6,464 nucleotides of DNA from assembly GCA_938049795.1 (NCBI GenBank), contig CALLCD010000111.1:1-6464 (forward strand), in the 5' to 3' direction. The notes below the pieces were generated by a model, which saw nothing but the letters and a program-made list of their open reading frames with translations, did not search any database and was not told the origin of the DNA. Shown piece by piece: positions 1 through 5,908 of the stretch; position 1 is the stretch's first letter, and each line of letters opens with the position of its first letter. Made by a program: the position numbers and the translations under genes. This stretch comes from an uncultured Hyphomonadaceae bacterium. GTDB lineage: Bacteria; Pseudomonadota; Alphaproteobacteria; Caulobacterales; Hyphomonadaceae.

Positions 1-49
1 CGAGCGCAATCTGGGCGAACAGGGCCACCGCGATGATTCTTCCAAACAT
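1..49 (-). CDS. Start of an unidentified gene, possible exported protein (partial, N-terminus only)
   Basis: Only 16 codons are visible before the window edge, reading MFGRIIAVALFAQIAL. A basic residue followed by a hydrophobic stretch looks like the beginning of a signal peptide or a membrane anchor, so an exported or membrane protein is likely. A GAAGGG stretch about ten bases upstream of the ATG (around 60-66 on this strand) could serve as ribosome binding site. The gene would lie 71 bp downstream of grxD on the same strand, close enough for co-transcription, and I see no clear terminator in between. The protein cannot be identified from so few residues. An overlapping ATG in another frame, starting about 16 bases further upstream, gives a charged, non-hydrophobic peptide and looks less likely. 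Confidence 0.45.
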   Translation of the reverse strand, partial: MFGRIIAVALFAQIAL

Positions 50-120
50 AAACACGACCGCCCTTCATCTTCCAAGTAGGATGCTAGGGCTTGGATGTGT
101 CAAAATTTGGATGTTTCTGA

Positions 121-453
121 TTAGCCACCCAGCTTGATGCCTTTTTCGAGCATAAATGTCTTCAGCTCGCCGCTTTCATACATTTCGCGAACGATGTCGC
201 AGCCGCCGACGAACTCGCCTTTGACGTAGAGCTGGGGGATGGTTGGCCAGTCGGAATAGGTTTTGATGCCCTCGCGGATGTCCTGATTTTCGAGAACATT
301 GGTTGCGGTGTATTCCGCGCCCACCACGTCGAGGATTTGCACCACGGTCGAGGAAAAGCCGCACTGGGGGAAGGTCGGTGTGCCCTTCATGAACAGGAGA
401 ACATCATGGGCTTTGACGGCTTCATCAATGGCGGTTTGGGCTGCATCAGACAT
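121..453 (-). CDS. grxD: Monothiol glutaredoxin, Grx4/GrxD family (CGFS type)
   Basis: Cytosolic monothiol glutaredoxin. Members of this family bind a glutathione-ligated [2Fe-2S] cluster as a dimer, or with a BolA partner, and act in iron-sulfur cluster delivery and iron sensing rather than general disulfide reduction. The 110-residue length is typical of the single-domain bacterial form. The active site CGFS is at residues 31-34, preceded by the conserved FMKGTP (Lys23) that contacts glutathione. The WPTIPQLYV segment (69-77) carries the cis-proline (Pro73), and GGCDI (83-87) is the usual C-terminal glutathione-binding motif. All key residues are present. The ATG is preceded by AAAAGG with a 9-base spacer. 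The gene is divergent from thrC, so it begins its own transcript. A TTGACG at 512-517 on this strand could be a -35 element, but I see no convincing -10. A bolA gene often lies just upstream of grxD in alphaproteobacteria; none is adjacent here. Confidence 0.96.
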   Translation of the reverse strand: MSDAAQTAIDEAVKAHDVLLFMKGTPTFPQCGFSSTVVQILDVVGAEYTATNVLENQDIREGIKTYSDWPTIPQLYVKGEFVGGCDIVREMYESGELKTFMLEKGIKLGG

Positions 454-589
454 CGGGCTCGACCTTTTCGTGGCTGTAACGTGCTCTGCATGTGAGGTTT
501 ATTGCCCCAAACGTCAAGATCACGTGACACGGCTGGCGGTTTTGCGGCGGCCCTGATAGTCAGACCGGCAAAGCTCAGGAGCCGACAAT

Positions 590-1858
590 ATGCCAAGTCC
601 CCATATGCCAATTCAATGCAATGACAATCTCGTCACAGACCGCCAGACCTTTGTCAGCCATCTTGAATGCGCGCTCGAAGGCACACGGGCCGAGGCGGAC
701 ACGCTGCACACGCTGTCTCCGGCGGGGCGTCCGTATTGGGTGAAATATGATATGGCAGCGCTCAAGGCGCATCTGGACCGCGATACGCTTGATGCCCGTC
801 CGCAGGATTTATGGCGTTACAGAGAAATGCTGCCCGTACGCCAGACGCAGAATATTGTCAGCCTTGGCGAAGCGGAGACCCCGCTCGTGGCGCTTGAGAA
901 TACGGCGGCCAAGCTGGGCGTGGATGGGCAGAACCTGATCGTGAAAGATGAGGGGCGGTTGCCGACCGGCTCGTTCAAGGCGCGCGGACTGGTGATGGCG
1001 ATCTCTATGGCGAAAGAGCTCGGCGTCTCACAAGTTGCAATGCCGACCAATGGCAATGCGGGCGCGGCGCTGGCCGCCTATGGGACGCGCGCAGGGCTTG
1101 AGGCAATTGTGCTGTGTCCTGACAATACCCCCGAAATCAATGTCCGCGAGATCGCCGCTCAGGGCGCGCGGGTCTATCGGGTCAACGGGCTGATTGACGA
1201 GTGCGGCAAGATTGTCGGGCAGGGCTGCCGCGAACAGGGCTGGTTTGACCTCTCGACCCTCAAAGAGCCCTACCGGATTGAAGGCAAGAAAACGATGGGG
1301 CTGGAGCTCGCCCAGCAAATGGGATGGCAGGTGCCGGATGTAATCTTCTATCCCACAGGCGGCGGCACGGGCCTGATCGGCATGTGGAAGGGCTTTAACG
1401 AACTTAAAGAGCTTGGCTTTATCTCGGGCAAATTGCCGAAAATGGTGGCCGTGCAATCGACCGGCTGCGCGCCAATGGTCCGCGCGTTCGAGGCGGGTGA
1501 GCGGCATGCGACGCGCTGGGAAAACGCGGAGACGGTGGCGTCCGGCATTCGGGTGCCTGGGGCTGTGGGGGATTTCATGATCCTTGACGCGGTACGCGAG
1601 AGCGGCGGGTTTGCGATTGCGGTGCCCGATGCCGATATTCTGGCGGCAACGGATGACGCGGCGAAGACGGACGGCTTCCTCATGTGCCCTGAGGGCGGGG
1701 CGACGCTGGCCGCTTACAAGGCCGCGCTCGCAAGCGGGCAGATCGACAAGGGTGAGCGGGCGGTGCTGTTCAACTGCGCCACGGGGCTGAAATACCCGAT
1801 GCCCGAGGCGCCTTTGACGCTGGACAAGAACGCCAATATCGACTTTTCCGCGCTTTAA
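590..1858 (+). CDS. thrC: Threonine synthase (PLP-dependent, fold type II)
   Basis: Catalyses conversion of O-phospho-L-homoserine to L-threonine plus phosphate, the last step of threonine synthesis, in the cytosol. The 422-residue protein has the fold-type-II PLP layout. The SFKARG motif (128-133) contains the Schiff-base Lys130, TNGNAG (153-158) is the loop that binds the substrate carboxylate, and PTGGGTGL (255-262) is the glycine loop that holds the PLP phosphate. A conserved NCATGLKYP lies near the C-terminus. The SFKARG lysine motif also occurs in threonine dehydratases. The N-terminal block (FVSHLEC, then AGRPYWVKYD at about 45-54) and the absence of an ACT domain favour threonine synthase. 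In related proteins this N-terminal block is a zinc ribbon; here only Cys27 remains, so it probably binds no zinc. The start at 590 is supported by AGGAG at 577-581 with an 8-base spacer; a second ATG five codons later is less well placed. Divergent from grxD. There is no convincing terminator before the next gene, so read-through into the PTS pair is possible. Confidence 0.93.
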   Translation: MPSPHMPIQCNDNLVTDRQTFVSHLECALEGTRAEADTLHTLSPAGRPYWVKYDMAALKAHLDRDTLDARPQDLWRYREMLPVRQTQNIVSLGEAETPLVALENTAAKLGVDGQNLIVKDEGRLPTGSFKARGLVMAISMAKELGVSQVAMPTNGNAGAALAAYGTRAGLEAIVLCPDNTPEINVREIAAQGARVYRVNGLIDECGKIVGQGCREQGWFDLSTLKEPYRIEGKKTMGLELAQQMGWQVPDVIFYPTGGGTGLIGMWKGFNELKELGFISGKLPKMVAVQSTGCAPMVRAFEAGERHATRWENAETVASGIRVPGAVGDFMILDAVRESGGFAIAVPDADILAATDDAAKTDGFLMCPEGGATLAAYKAALASGQIDKGERAVLFNCATGLKYPMPEAPLTLDKNANIDFSAL

Positions 1859-1917
1859 CGGGGCGAACCCGCGCCTAAGCTAAAAAAACAGTTGAAACCT
1901 GTCCAAAGCCGCGTCAT

Positions 1918-1942
1918 CTTTTCCGGCCATACTCTGGAAAGG
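1918..1942 (+). promoter_or_regulatory. Hairpin that can sequester the EIIA-Man gene's ribosome binding site
   Basis: The arm at 1918-1926 (CTTTTCCGG) can pair over nine positions, two of them G-U, with 1934-1942 (CTGGAAAGG) around a 7-base loop. The 3' arm contains GGAAAGG, the Shine-Dalgarno sequence for the ATG at 1950, so folding would hide it. A weak promoter candidate lies just upstream (TTGAAA at 1892-1897, 17-base spacer, CATCTT at 1915-1920). Transcripts from that promoter would start near 1927 and lack the 5' arm, so the hairpin could form only in read-through RNA from thrC or in RNA from another upstream promoter. This is inferred from pairing alone. Confidence 0.3.
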
Positions 1943-1949
1943 TCTGCGC

Positions 1950-2354
1950 ATGATCGGTGTTGTTGTTGTAAGTCATGGCAAACTTGCGCGTGAGCTTGTC
2001 GCTGCGGCTGAACATGTGGTCGGCGTGCAGGAGCATTTCACCGCGATTTCCATTGAGGCCGATGATGACATGGAGGCCCGCCGCGAGCAGATTATCGCAA
2101 CGGCGAAAGCGTGTGACAGCGGCATGGGCGTGATCATTCTGACCGATATGTTCGGCGGCACCCCGTCCAATCTCGCCATCTCCGTCATGCCCAAAGGCAA
2201 AATCGAAGTGATCGCGGGTGCCAATCTCCCCATGCTGATCAAGCTGGCCGAAGTGCGCGGCAATGGCGATCTGATGGCTGCGGCAGAAGCAGCAAGCGAG
2301 GCGGGCCGGAAATATATCTCGATTGCCTCGCTCTTGCTCGAAAAGCGAAGTTGA
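1950..2354 (+). CDS. manX: PTS EIIA-Man family protein (stand-alone IIA domain)
   Basis: Phosphocarrier of the mannose-family PTS, expected in the cytosol and phosphorylated by phospho-HPr. The 134 residues cover one complete EIIA-Man domain and nothing more: no IIB domain follows, unlike enterobacterial ManX. The phosphorylated histidine is His9 in VVVSHG, following the first beta strand. The LTDMFGGTPSN block (64-74) contains the conserved Asp66 that interacts with that histidine, and GANLPML (90-96) is the other family signature. In alphaproteobacteria such lone EIIA proteins sit with HPr in a regulatory PTS that usually lacks sugar permeases, and none is seen here. The symbol manX follows rhizobial usage; ptsM is also used. 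The stop codon lies 9 bases before ptsH, so the two are almost certainly one operon. The Shine-Dalgarno sequence GGAAAGG (1936-1942) has a 7-base spacer and lies in a possible hairpin. Confidence 0.93.
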   Translation: MIGVVVVSHGKLARELVAAAEHVVGVQEHFTAISIEADDDMEARREQIIATAKACDSGMGVIILTDMFGGTPSNLAISVMPKGKIEVIAGANLPMLIKLAEVRGNGDLMAAAEAASEAGRKYISIASLLLEKRS

Positions 2355-2363
2355 TCACCATCT

Positions 2364-2663
2364 ATGTCGGGGGTCAGTCAATCCGTTATTATTGTGAACA
2401 AGAAGGGCCTGCATGCGCGGGCCTCGGCGGCGTTTGCGAAACTCGCGGGCACATTCGATAGCCAGATACAGGTGCGCTATGACGGGCTGTCCGTAGACGG
2501 CAAGAATATTATGGATCTGATGATGCTGGTCGCGCACAAGGGCGTCGAGATTGAAATCGAGGCGGCTGGATCGGATGCGGACAGAGCAACGCCTGTGCTG
2601 GTGCAACTTGTTGCGGATGGATTTGGAGAACTGGCCCGCGACCGGGAAGAGGGGCCGGATTAG
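2364..2663 (+). CDS. ptsH: HPr phosphocarrier protein, with Asn at the regulatory serine position
   Basis: HPr relays phosphate from PTS enzyme I to EIIA proteins in the cytosol. The phosphorylated histidine is His17 in KGLHARAS, the standard active-site signature, with Arg19 next to it. The segment VDGKNIMDLMML (44-55) aligns with the regulatory region around Ser46 of other HPr proteins, where GKS is usual. Here Asn48 replaces the serine, and Asp51 stands where a glycine is common. Phosphorylation by HPr kinase/phosphorylase at this site is therefore not possible. At 99 residues it is slightly longer than the usual 85-90, with an acidic C-terminal tail (ARDREEGPD). No good Shine-Dalgarno sequence precedes the ATG, so translation is probably coupled to the EIIA gene 9 bases upstream. 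Enzyme I is not encoded in the window. The gene converges with the EF-hand protein gene 26 bp downstream, with no clear terminator between them. Confidence 0.94.
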   Translation: MSGVSQSVIIVNKKGLHARASAAFAKLAGTFDSQIQVRYDGLSVDGKNIMDLMMLVAHKGVEIEIEAAGSDADRATPVLVQLVADGFGELARDREEGPD

Positions 2664-2689
2664 GGGCTAAGGCGTGGTGGGTGGCGGCG

Positions 2690-3313
2690 CTAAGACCCGC
2701 GCCCTGTCCGCCGGGGTGTCCTGTCGGGCGTGCTTGTTGCGCCGGTGACGCGTTCGGCCGGATCGTCACGACGCGGCGGAGCGACGGGTTCCTCGATGGC
2801 GCGGCGTCCAACAAGGCTTGACTTGAGCCGGTCCACATGGATGTCGCCGGTGGTCTCGTCGGTTAGGCCCGCAGCAAAGCGGATGACTACGTCGACAAAT
2901 TCTCCCTCGCGCACAACGCGGTCAAGGTTCGGATCGAAGCGGGCGGGGTTGGCCAGACTGGTGTCGCGGGTTGGCAAACCGTCTGCCCAAGCCATCTGTT
3001 CGAGCGGCGTGATCCGGCCATCCTCATTCCGGTCAGCATTTGCAAAAGCTTTAACCACGCCGGTTTCCAGTTCGGCAGGGGTAATCTTCCCGTCCGCATC
3101 TGCATCAAAGCTGAGGATCAGCCCGCCGCCGGAGATCAGGCGATCAGCGCTGCCCACGGTTCGCGCGGCGTCGGGTTTGAGCTCGCCTTGTCCGGGCAAT
3201 CTGACAATCTCATCATCGGCTGAGACGGTTTGAGTTTGCGTGGTTTGGGCCAAGCCGCCAGCGGCCAGCAGCGGAACGAGAGCGCTCAAGCCGAACAATC
3301 TGCAAATGGTCAT
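2690..3313 (-). CDS. Secreted or periplasmic EF-hand protein of unknown function
   Basis: A calcium-binding role is likely, but I do not recognise a specific function. From the ATG at 3313 the protein has 207 residues. It starts with a signal peptide (MTICRLFGLSALVPLLAAGG, then LAQTTQ) with a plausible cleavage before the Gln in GLA-Q. No lipobox cysteine follows, so it is probably soluble in the periplasm or secreted. Two canonical 12-residue EF loops are visible: DADADGKITPAE (residues 70-81) and DRNEDGRITPLE (94-105). A third loop, DPNLDRVVREGE (127-138), keeps D1, N3, D5 and E12 but has Arg instead of Gly at position 6. The C-terminal 40 residues are rich in Pro, Arg and Thr and look disordered. 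An in-frame GTG at 3328 would add five residues, but GAGGG lies about 8 bases before the ATG at 3313, so that start is preferred. The gene is divergent from ahcY. Confidence 0.8.
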   Translation of the reverse strand: MTICRLFGLSALVPLLAAGGLAQTTQTQTVSADDEIVRLPGQGELKPDAARTVGSADRLISGGGLILSFDADADGKITPAELETGVVKAFANADRNEDGRITPLEQMAWADGLPTRDTSLANPARFDPNLDRVVREGEFVDVVIRFAAGLTDETTGDIHVDRLKSSLVGRRAIEEPVAPPRRDDPAERVTGATSTPDRTPRRTGRGS

Positions 3314-3441
3314 CGCACTTACCCTCACTCTACCTAAATCCCACGCCGATCCTGATCAGAGCCAGCCCTGTGACCAAGATGACACAGAATCTGTTTATTG
3401 CAAACGCCGTCAGCAGATGGAACGCGCTCGCGGGCTCATAA

Positions 3442-3465
3442 ACATACAAACATATGTTTATATGT
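3442..3465. promoter_or_regulatory. 24-bp near-perfect palindrome, probable operator upstream of ahcY
   Basis: The left half ACATACAAACAT (3442-3453) is the reverse complement of the right half ATGTTTATATGT (3454-3465) at 11 of 12 positions. The core AAACATATGTTT (3448-3459) is perfect. A second, overlapping inverted repeat has 9-base arms, ATAAACATA (3438-3446) and TATGTTTAT (3453-3461), so two dimers could compete or bind side by side. The site is strikingly AT-rich for this genome and lies 66 bp before the ahcY start and about 130 bp from the divergent EF-hand gene. Its form suits a dimeric winged-helix repressor of the ArsR type. SahR, an ArsR-family protein, is known to control SAH-recycling genes in other proteobacteria, so a SahR-like regulator is a reasonable guess. 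A weak promoter candidate follows directly (TTGCAA at 3470-3475, 17-base spacer, TAGGTA at 3493-3498). Apart from this site I see nothing else in the 3314-3531 gap. Confidence 0.6.
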
Positions 3466-3531
3466 ACCGTTGCAATTGCCGGAACGGGCTGTTAGGTACG
3501 TGCTCCCTGTCAGAAATTTAAGGAGGCCGAC

Positions 3532-4935
3532 ATGGCCGATTATGCCGTCGCCGATATTTCCCTTGCCGAATTTGGCCGCAAGGAGCTTGATATTGCTGAA
3601 ACCGAAATGCCGGGCCTGATGTCCCTGCGCGAAGAGTTCGGCAAGAGCAAACCGCTCACCGGCGCGCGCATTGTCGGCTCGCTGCACATGACAATCCAGA
3701 CGGCGGTGCTGATTGAAACCCTGACCGAACTTGGCGCAGATGTGCGTTGGGCCTCATGCAATATCTTCTCGACGCAAGACCATGCGGCGGCTGCGATTGC
3801 CGCTTCGGGGGTTCCGGTCTTCGCGGTGAAAGGCCAAACGCTTGAAGAGCATTGGGACTATCTCGACAAATCCTTCCTGTTTGACGATGGCCCGAACATT
3901 ATTCTCGATGATGGCGGCGATGCGACGCTTTACATTCTGCTCGGCGCACGGGTGGAAAATGGGGAGCCCGAGCTGATCGAAGGCGAGCCGGGCTCTGAGG
4001 AAGAGGCGGCGATTTTCGCGCAGATCAAAAAGCGTATGGCGGTGAGCCCGGGCTGGTTTACGAAAATGCGCGGCCAGATCGTCGGCGTGTCCGAGGAAAC
4101 GACAACCGGCGTGCACCGCCTATATGAACTGGTCGAGAAGGGGCAGCTGCCTTTCCCCGCGATCAATGTGAACGACAGTGTTACCAAGTCGAAGTTCGAC
4201 AACAAATACGGCTGTAAGGAATCCCTCGTTGATGGCATCCGCCGCGCAACCGACACGATGATGGCGGGCAAGACGGCGGTTGTGCTCGGCTATGGCGATG
4301 TTGGCAAAGGCTCTGCCGCCTCGCTTCGCGGGGCAGGGGCACGGGTTGTGGTCACCGAGATTGATCCGATCTGCGCGCTGCAAGCGGCGATGGACGGATT
4401 TCAGGTCACCACGCTCGAAGACACGCTCGCCACAGCCGACATTTTCGTCACGACCACAGGCAACAAGGACGTCATCCGGCTCGAACACATGCGCGAGATG
4501 AAGGATATGGCGATTGTCGGCAATATCGGCCATTTCGACAATGAGATTCAGGTTGCCGCGCTTCAGAATCTCGAATGGACCAACATCAAGGATCAAGTGG
4601 ACATGGTCACCTTCCCGAAAGGCAACCGGATGATCCTCCTCTCGCAAGGGCGACTTCTGAACCTCGGCAATGCGACCGGCCATCCGTCTTTCGTGATGTC
4701 GGCCTCGTTCACCAACCAGGTGCTGGCCCAGATCGAGCTTTGGGAAGACAGCAAGGCGAACCCACGCAAATATGAGAACAAGGTCTACATGCTGCCCAAG
4801 CATCTGGACGAGAAAGTGGCCCGTTTGCACCTTGAGAAGATCGGCGTGAAGCTGACCGAAATGACCAAGGATCAGGCTGACTATATCGGCGTTGATCAGC
4901 AAGGACCGTTCAAGCCGGAGCATTATCGCTATTAG
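3532..4935 (+). CDS. ahcY: S-adenosylhomocysteine hydrolase (adenosylhomocysteinase)
   Basis: Hydrolyses S-adenosylhomocysteine to adenosine and homocysteine in the cytosol, removing the product inhibitor of SAM-dependent methyltransferases and returning homocysteine to methionine synthesis. It is a 467-residue NAD-dependent enzyme. The substrate domain contains GSLHMTIQTAVLIETL (49-64, with His52) and NIILDDGGD (122-130). Next come VGVSEETTTGVH (184-195) and SVTKSKFDNKYG (216-227), whose Lys219 and Asp223 match the catalytic pair of the human enzyme. The Rossmann glycine loop that binds NAD is GYGDVGKGSA (253-262). The C-terminus PFKPEHYRY is the conserved tail that reaches into the partner subunit's cofactor site. 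An insertion at about 140-180 marks the long form shared by many bacteria and plants. All motifs are intact. AAGGAGG at 3520-3526, five bases before the ATG, is a strong ribosome binding site. The gene appears monocistronic, with its own operator and terminator. Confidence 0.98.
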   Translation: MADYAVADISLAEFGRKELDIAETEMPGLMSLREEFGKSKPLTGARIVGSLHMTIQTAVLIETLTELGADVRWASCNIFSTQDHAAAAIAASGVPVFAVKGQTLEEHWDYLDKSFLFDDGPNIILDDGGDATLYILLGARVENGEPELIEGEPGSEEEAAIFAQIKKRMAVSPGWFTKMRGQIVGVSEETTTGVHRLYELVEKGQLPFPAINVNDSVTKSKFDNKYGCKESLVDGIRRATDTMMAGKTAVVLGYGDVGKGSAASLRGAGARVVVTEIDPICALQAAMDGFQVTTLEDTLATADIFVTTTGNKDVIRLEHMREMKDMAIVGNIGHFDNEIQVAALQNLEWTNIKDQVDMVTFPKGNRMILLSQGRLLNLGNATGHPSFVMSASFTNQVLAQIELWEDSKANPRKYENKVYMLPKHLDEKVARLHLEKIGVKLTEMTKDQADYIGVDQQGPFKPEHYRY

Positions 4936-4960
4936 GGCTTGAGCCATTTGCCATGATTTG

Positions 4961-4993
4961 AAAGCCCTTCGGTTCTCGCCGGAGGGCTTTTTT
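4961..4993 (+). terminator. Intrinsic terminator of ahcY
   Basis: The arms AAAGCCCTTCGG (4961-4972) and CCGGAGGGCTTT (4979-4990) form a 12-bp stem with one G-U pair around a 6-base loop. The stem ends in a run of six T (4988-4993). It starts 25 bp after the ahcY stop codon and separates ahcY from yaaA. Confidence 0.92.
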
Positions 4994-4998
4994 GTGCA

Positions 4999-5010
4999 CA
5001 TAAATTTATG
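4999..5010. promoter_or_regulatory. Perfect 12-bp AT-rich palindrome upstream of yaaA
   Basis: CATAAATTTATG is its own reverse complement and stands out in a GC-rich stretch. It lies six bases after the ahcY terminator and just upstream of a candidate -35 element at 5021, where a regulator could act. The CATAAA half-site also occurs at 3437-3442, at the left edge of the ahcY operator region. Function is inferred from symmetry and position only; a short AT palindrome can arise by chance. Confidence 0.3.
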
Positions 5011-5020
5011 CGGGCGGCGG

Positions 5021-5049
5021 TTGAGTTTGCCGCGCGCGCGTCCTATCTC
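5021..5049 (+). promoter_or_regulatory. Candidate sigma-70-type promoter for yaaA
   Basis: TTGAGT (5021-5026) and TATCTC (5044-5049) are separated by 17 bases, which fits a housekeeping promoter with a poor -10 box. Transcription would start near 5056 and leave a leader of about 65 bases. The spacer contains the alternating run CGCGCGCGCG (5031-5040). TTGACC at 5059-5064 is another possible -35, but no good -10 follows it. Confidence 0.3.
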
Positions 5050-5122
5050 GGCGCTCTATTGACCCCACGCATACGGGTCCGGATTGGCCGGATTGATGTT
5101 ATGAGGAAAGGAAAAAAGTCTA

Positions 5123-5908
5123 ATGCTGACGCTGCTCTCCCCTGCAAAAAAGCTCAATATGGACCCCGCCGCAACGGGGCTGGAAGTGACGAAACCTCGC
5201 CTTGTCAAAGACACGCGGGCGCTCACCAAAGTCGCCAAGACGCAAAGCGCGGCGGATCTGAAACGGCTCATGCACATCAGCGACACTCTGGCCGAACTGA
5301 ACGCCCAGCGGTTCAAAGCGTTTAATCTCGACAATAAAAGCAACAGCGCAAAGCCCGCTGGCCTCGCTTTTGACGGCGATGTCTATTGGGGGCTGGAGGC
5401 CAAGAGCCTGCCTGATGAGACGCTTATCTATGCTCAAGACCATTTGCGCATTCTCTCGGGGCTTTACGGCGTGCTGCGGCCAATGGATGCGATCCAGCCA
5501 TACCGGCTCGAAATGGGGACGAGGCTGGAAACCCCGCGCGGCAAGTCACTCTATGCGTTCTGGGGCACGGCGATTGCCGATCAGATCAACGCCGATCTTG
5601 AAGGCCATGCCGATACGACAATCGTCAATCTGGCCTCGAACGAGTATTTCAAAGCGGTGAACAAAGACGCGCTGGGGCGGACGGTGATCGGCGCGAAATT
5701 CCTCAATGTGAAAGATGGTGAGGCGCGCGCGCTGATGTATTACGCCAAACATGCGCGCGGACGTATGGCGCGCTGGATCATGGAACACCGGATTGATCGC
5801 GCCGAGGGGCTCAAGGATTTTGATGCGGACGGCTACAAGCTCGACAAGAAAGCCTCAACCGAGACCGAGCTGGTCTTCTCGCGCAAACAGCCGCCGAAAA
5901 AGAAATAG
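5123..5908 (+). CDS. yaaA: YaaA family peroxide stress protein (DUF328)
   Basis: In E. coli, YaaA is induced by OxyR and lowers intracellular free iron and oxidative damage during hydrogen peroxide stress; its biochemical activity is not settled, though DNA binding has been reported for the fold. The 261-residue length is normal for the family. Signatures seen in order are LLSPAKKL (4-11), LSGLYGVLRPMDAIQPYRLE (111-130), NLASNEYFKAV (169-179) and FLNVKDGEARALMYYAK (193-209), then ARGRMARWI (211-219). No signal peptide or membrane segment is visible, so it should be cytosolic. The ribosome binding site is GAGGAAAGGA, centred roughly 15 bases before the ATG, which is a little far. An ATG at 5101 is out of frame. 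The last codons (PPKKK) overlap a hairpin that probably terminates the convergent carA transcript. I see no OxyR-like site in the leader, so peroxide control is not shown by the sequence. Confidence 0.95.
   Translation: MLTLLSPAKKLNMDPAATGLEVTKPRLVKDTRALTKVAKTQSAADLKRLMHISDTLAELNAQRFKAFNLDNKSNSAKPAGLAFDGDVYWGLEAKSLPDETLIYAQDHLRILSGLYGVLRPMDAIQPYRLEMGTRLETPRGKSLYAFWGTAIADQINADLEGHADTTIVNLASNEYFKAVNKDALGRTVIGAKFLNVKDGEARALMYYAKHARGRMARWIMEHRIDRAEGLKDFDADGYKLDKKASTETELVFSRKQPPKKK

Noticed and set aside
520..527. TCACGTGA palindrome between grxD and thrC
   Set aside because: Eight bases is too short to call an operator in this sequence, and no second copy is seen in the window.
1028..1507. Minus-strand open frame of 159 codons inside thrC
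   Set aside because: Shadow of the thrC frame; no ribosome binding site or recognisable protein features.
1883..1906. A-run and ACAG/CTGT pairing after thrC as a terminator
   Set aside because: The stem has only four base pairs and the A-run is on the wrong side for plus-strand termination.
2730..3233. Plus-strand open frame of 167 codons opposite the EF-hand gene
   Set aside because: Its translation is a Ser/Arg-rich low-complexity product typical of an antisense frame, while the minus strand encodes a signal peptide and canonical EF loops.
3314..3328. GTG at 3328 as the start of the EF-hand protein
   Set aside because: The ATG at 3313 has a better placed GAGGG and gives a cleaner signal peptide; the GTG would place five extra residues ahead of it.
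3466..3531. Possible SAH, SAM-II or SAM/SAH riboswitch in the ahcY leader
   Set aside because: I could not find the conserved core sequences or a convincing pseudoknot in the short leader; the palindrome and the plain Shine-Dalgarno sequence explain the region better.
4120..5001. Long open frame (293 codons) on the minus strand across ahcY
   Set aside because: It lies opposite a complete, strongly conserved enzyme, overlaps the ahcY terminator, and its translation has no recognisable domain; it is a shadow caused by GC-rich codon use.
5079..5096. Tandem CCGGATTGG / CCGGATTGA just upstream of yaaA
   Set aside because: Two short copies only; no third copy and no link to a known site, so it is probably a chance slippage duplication.
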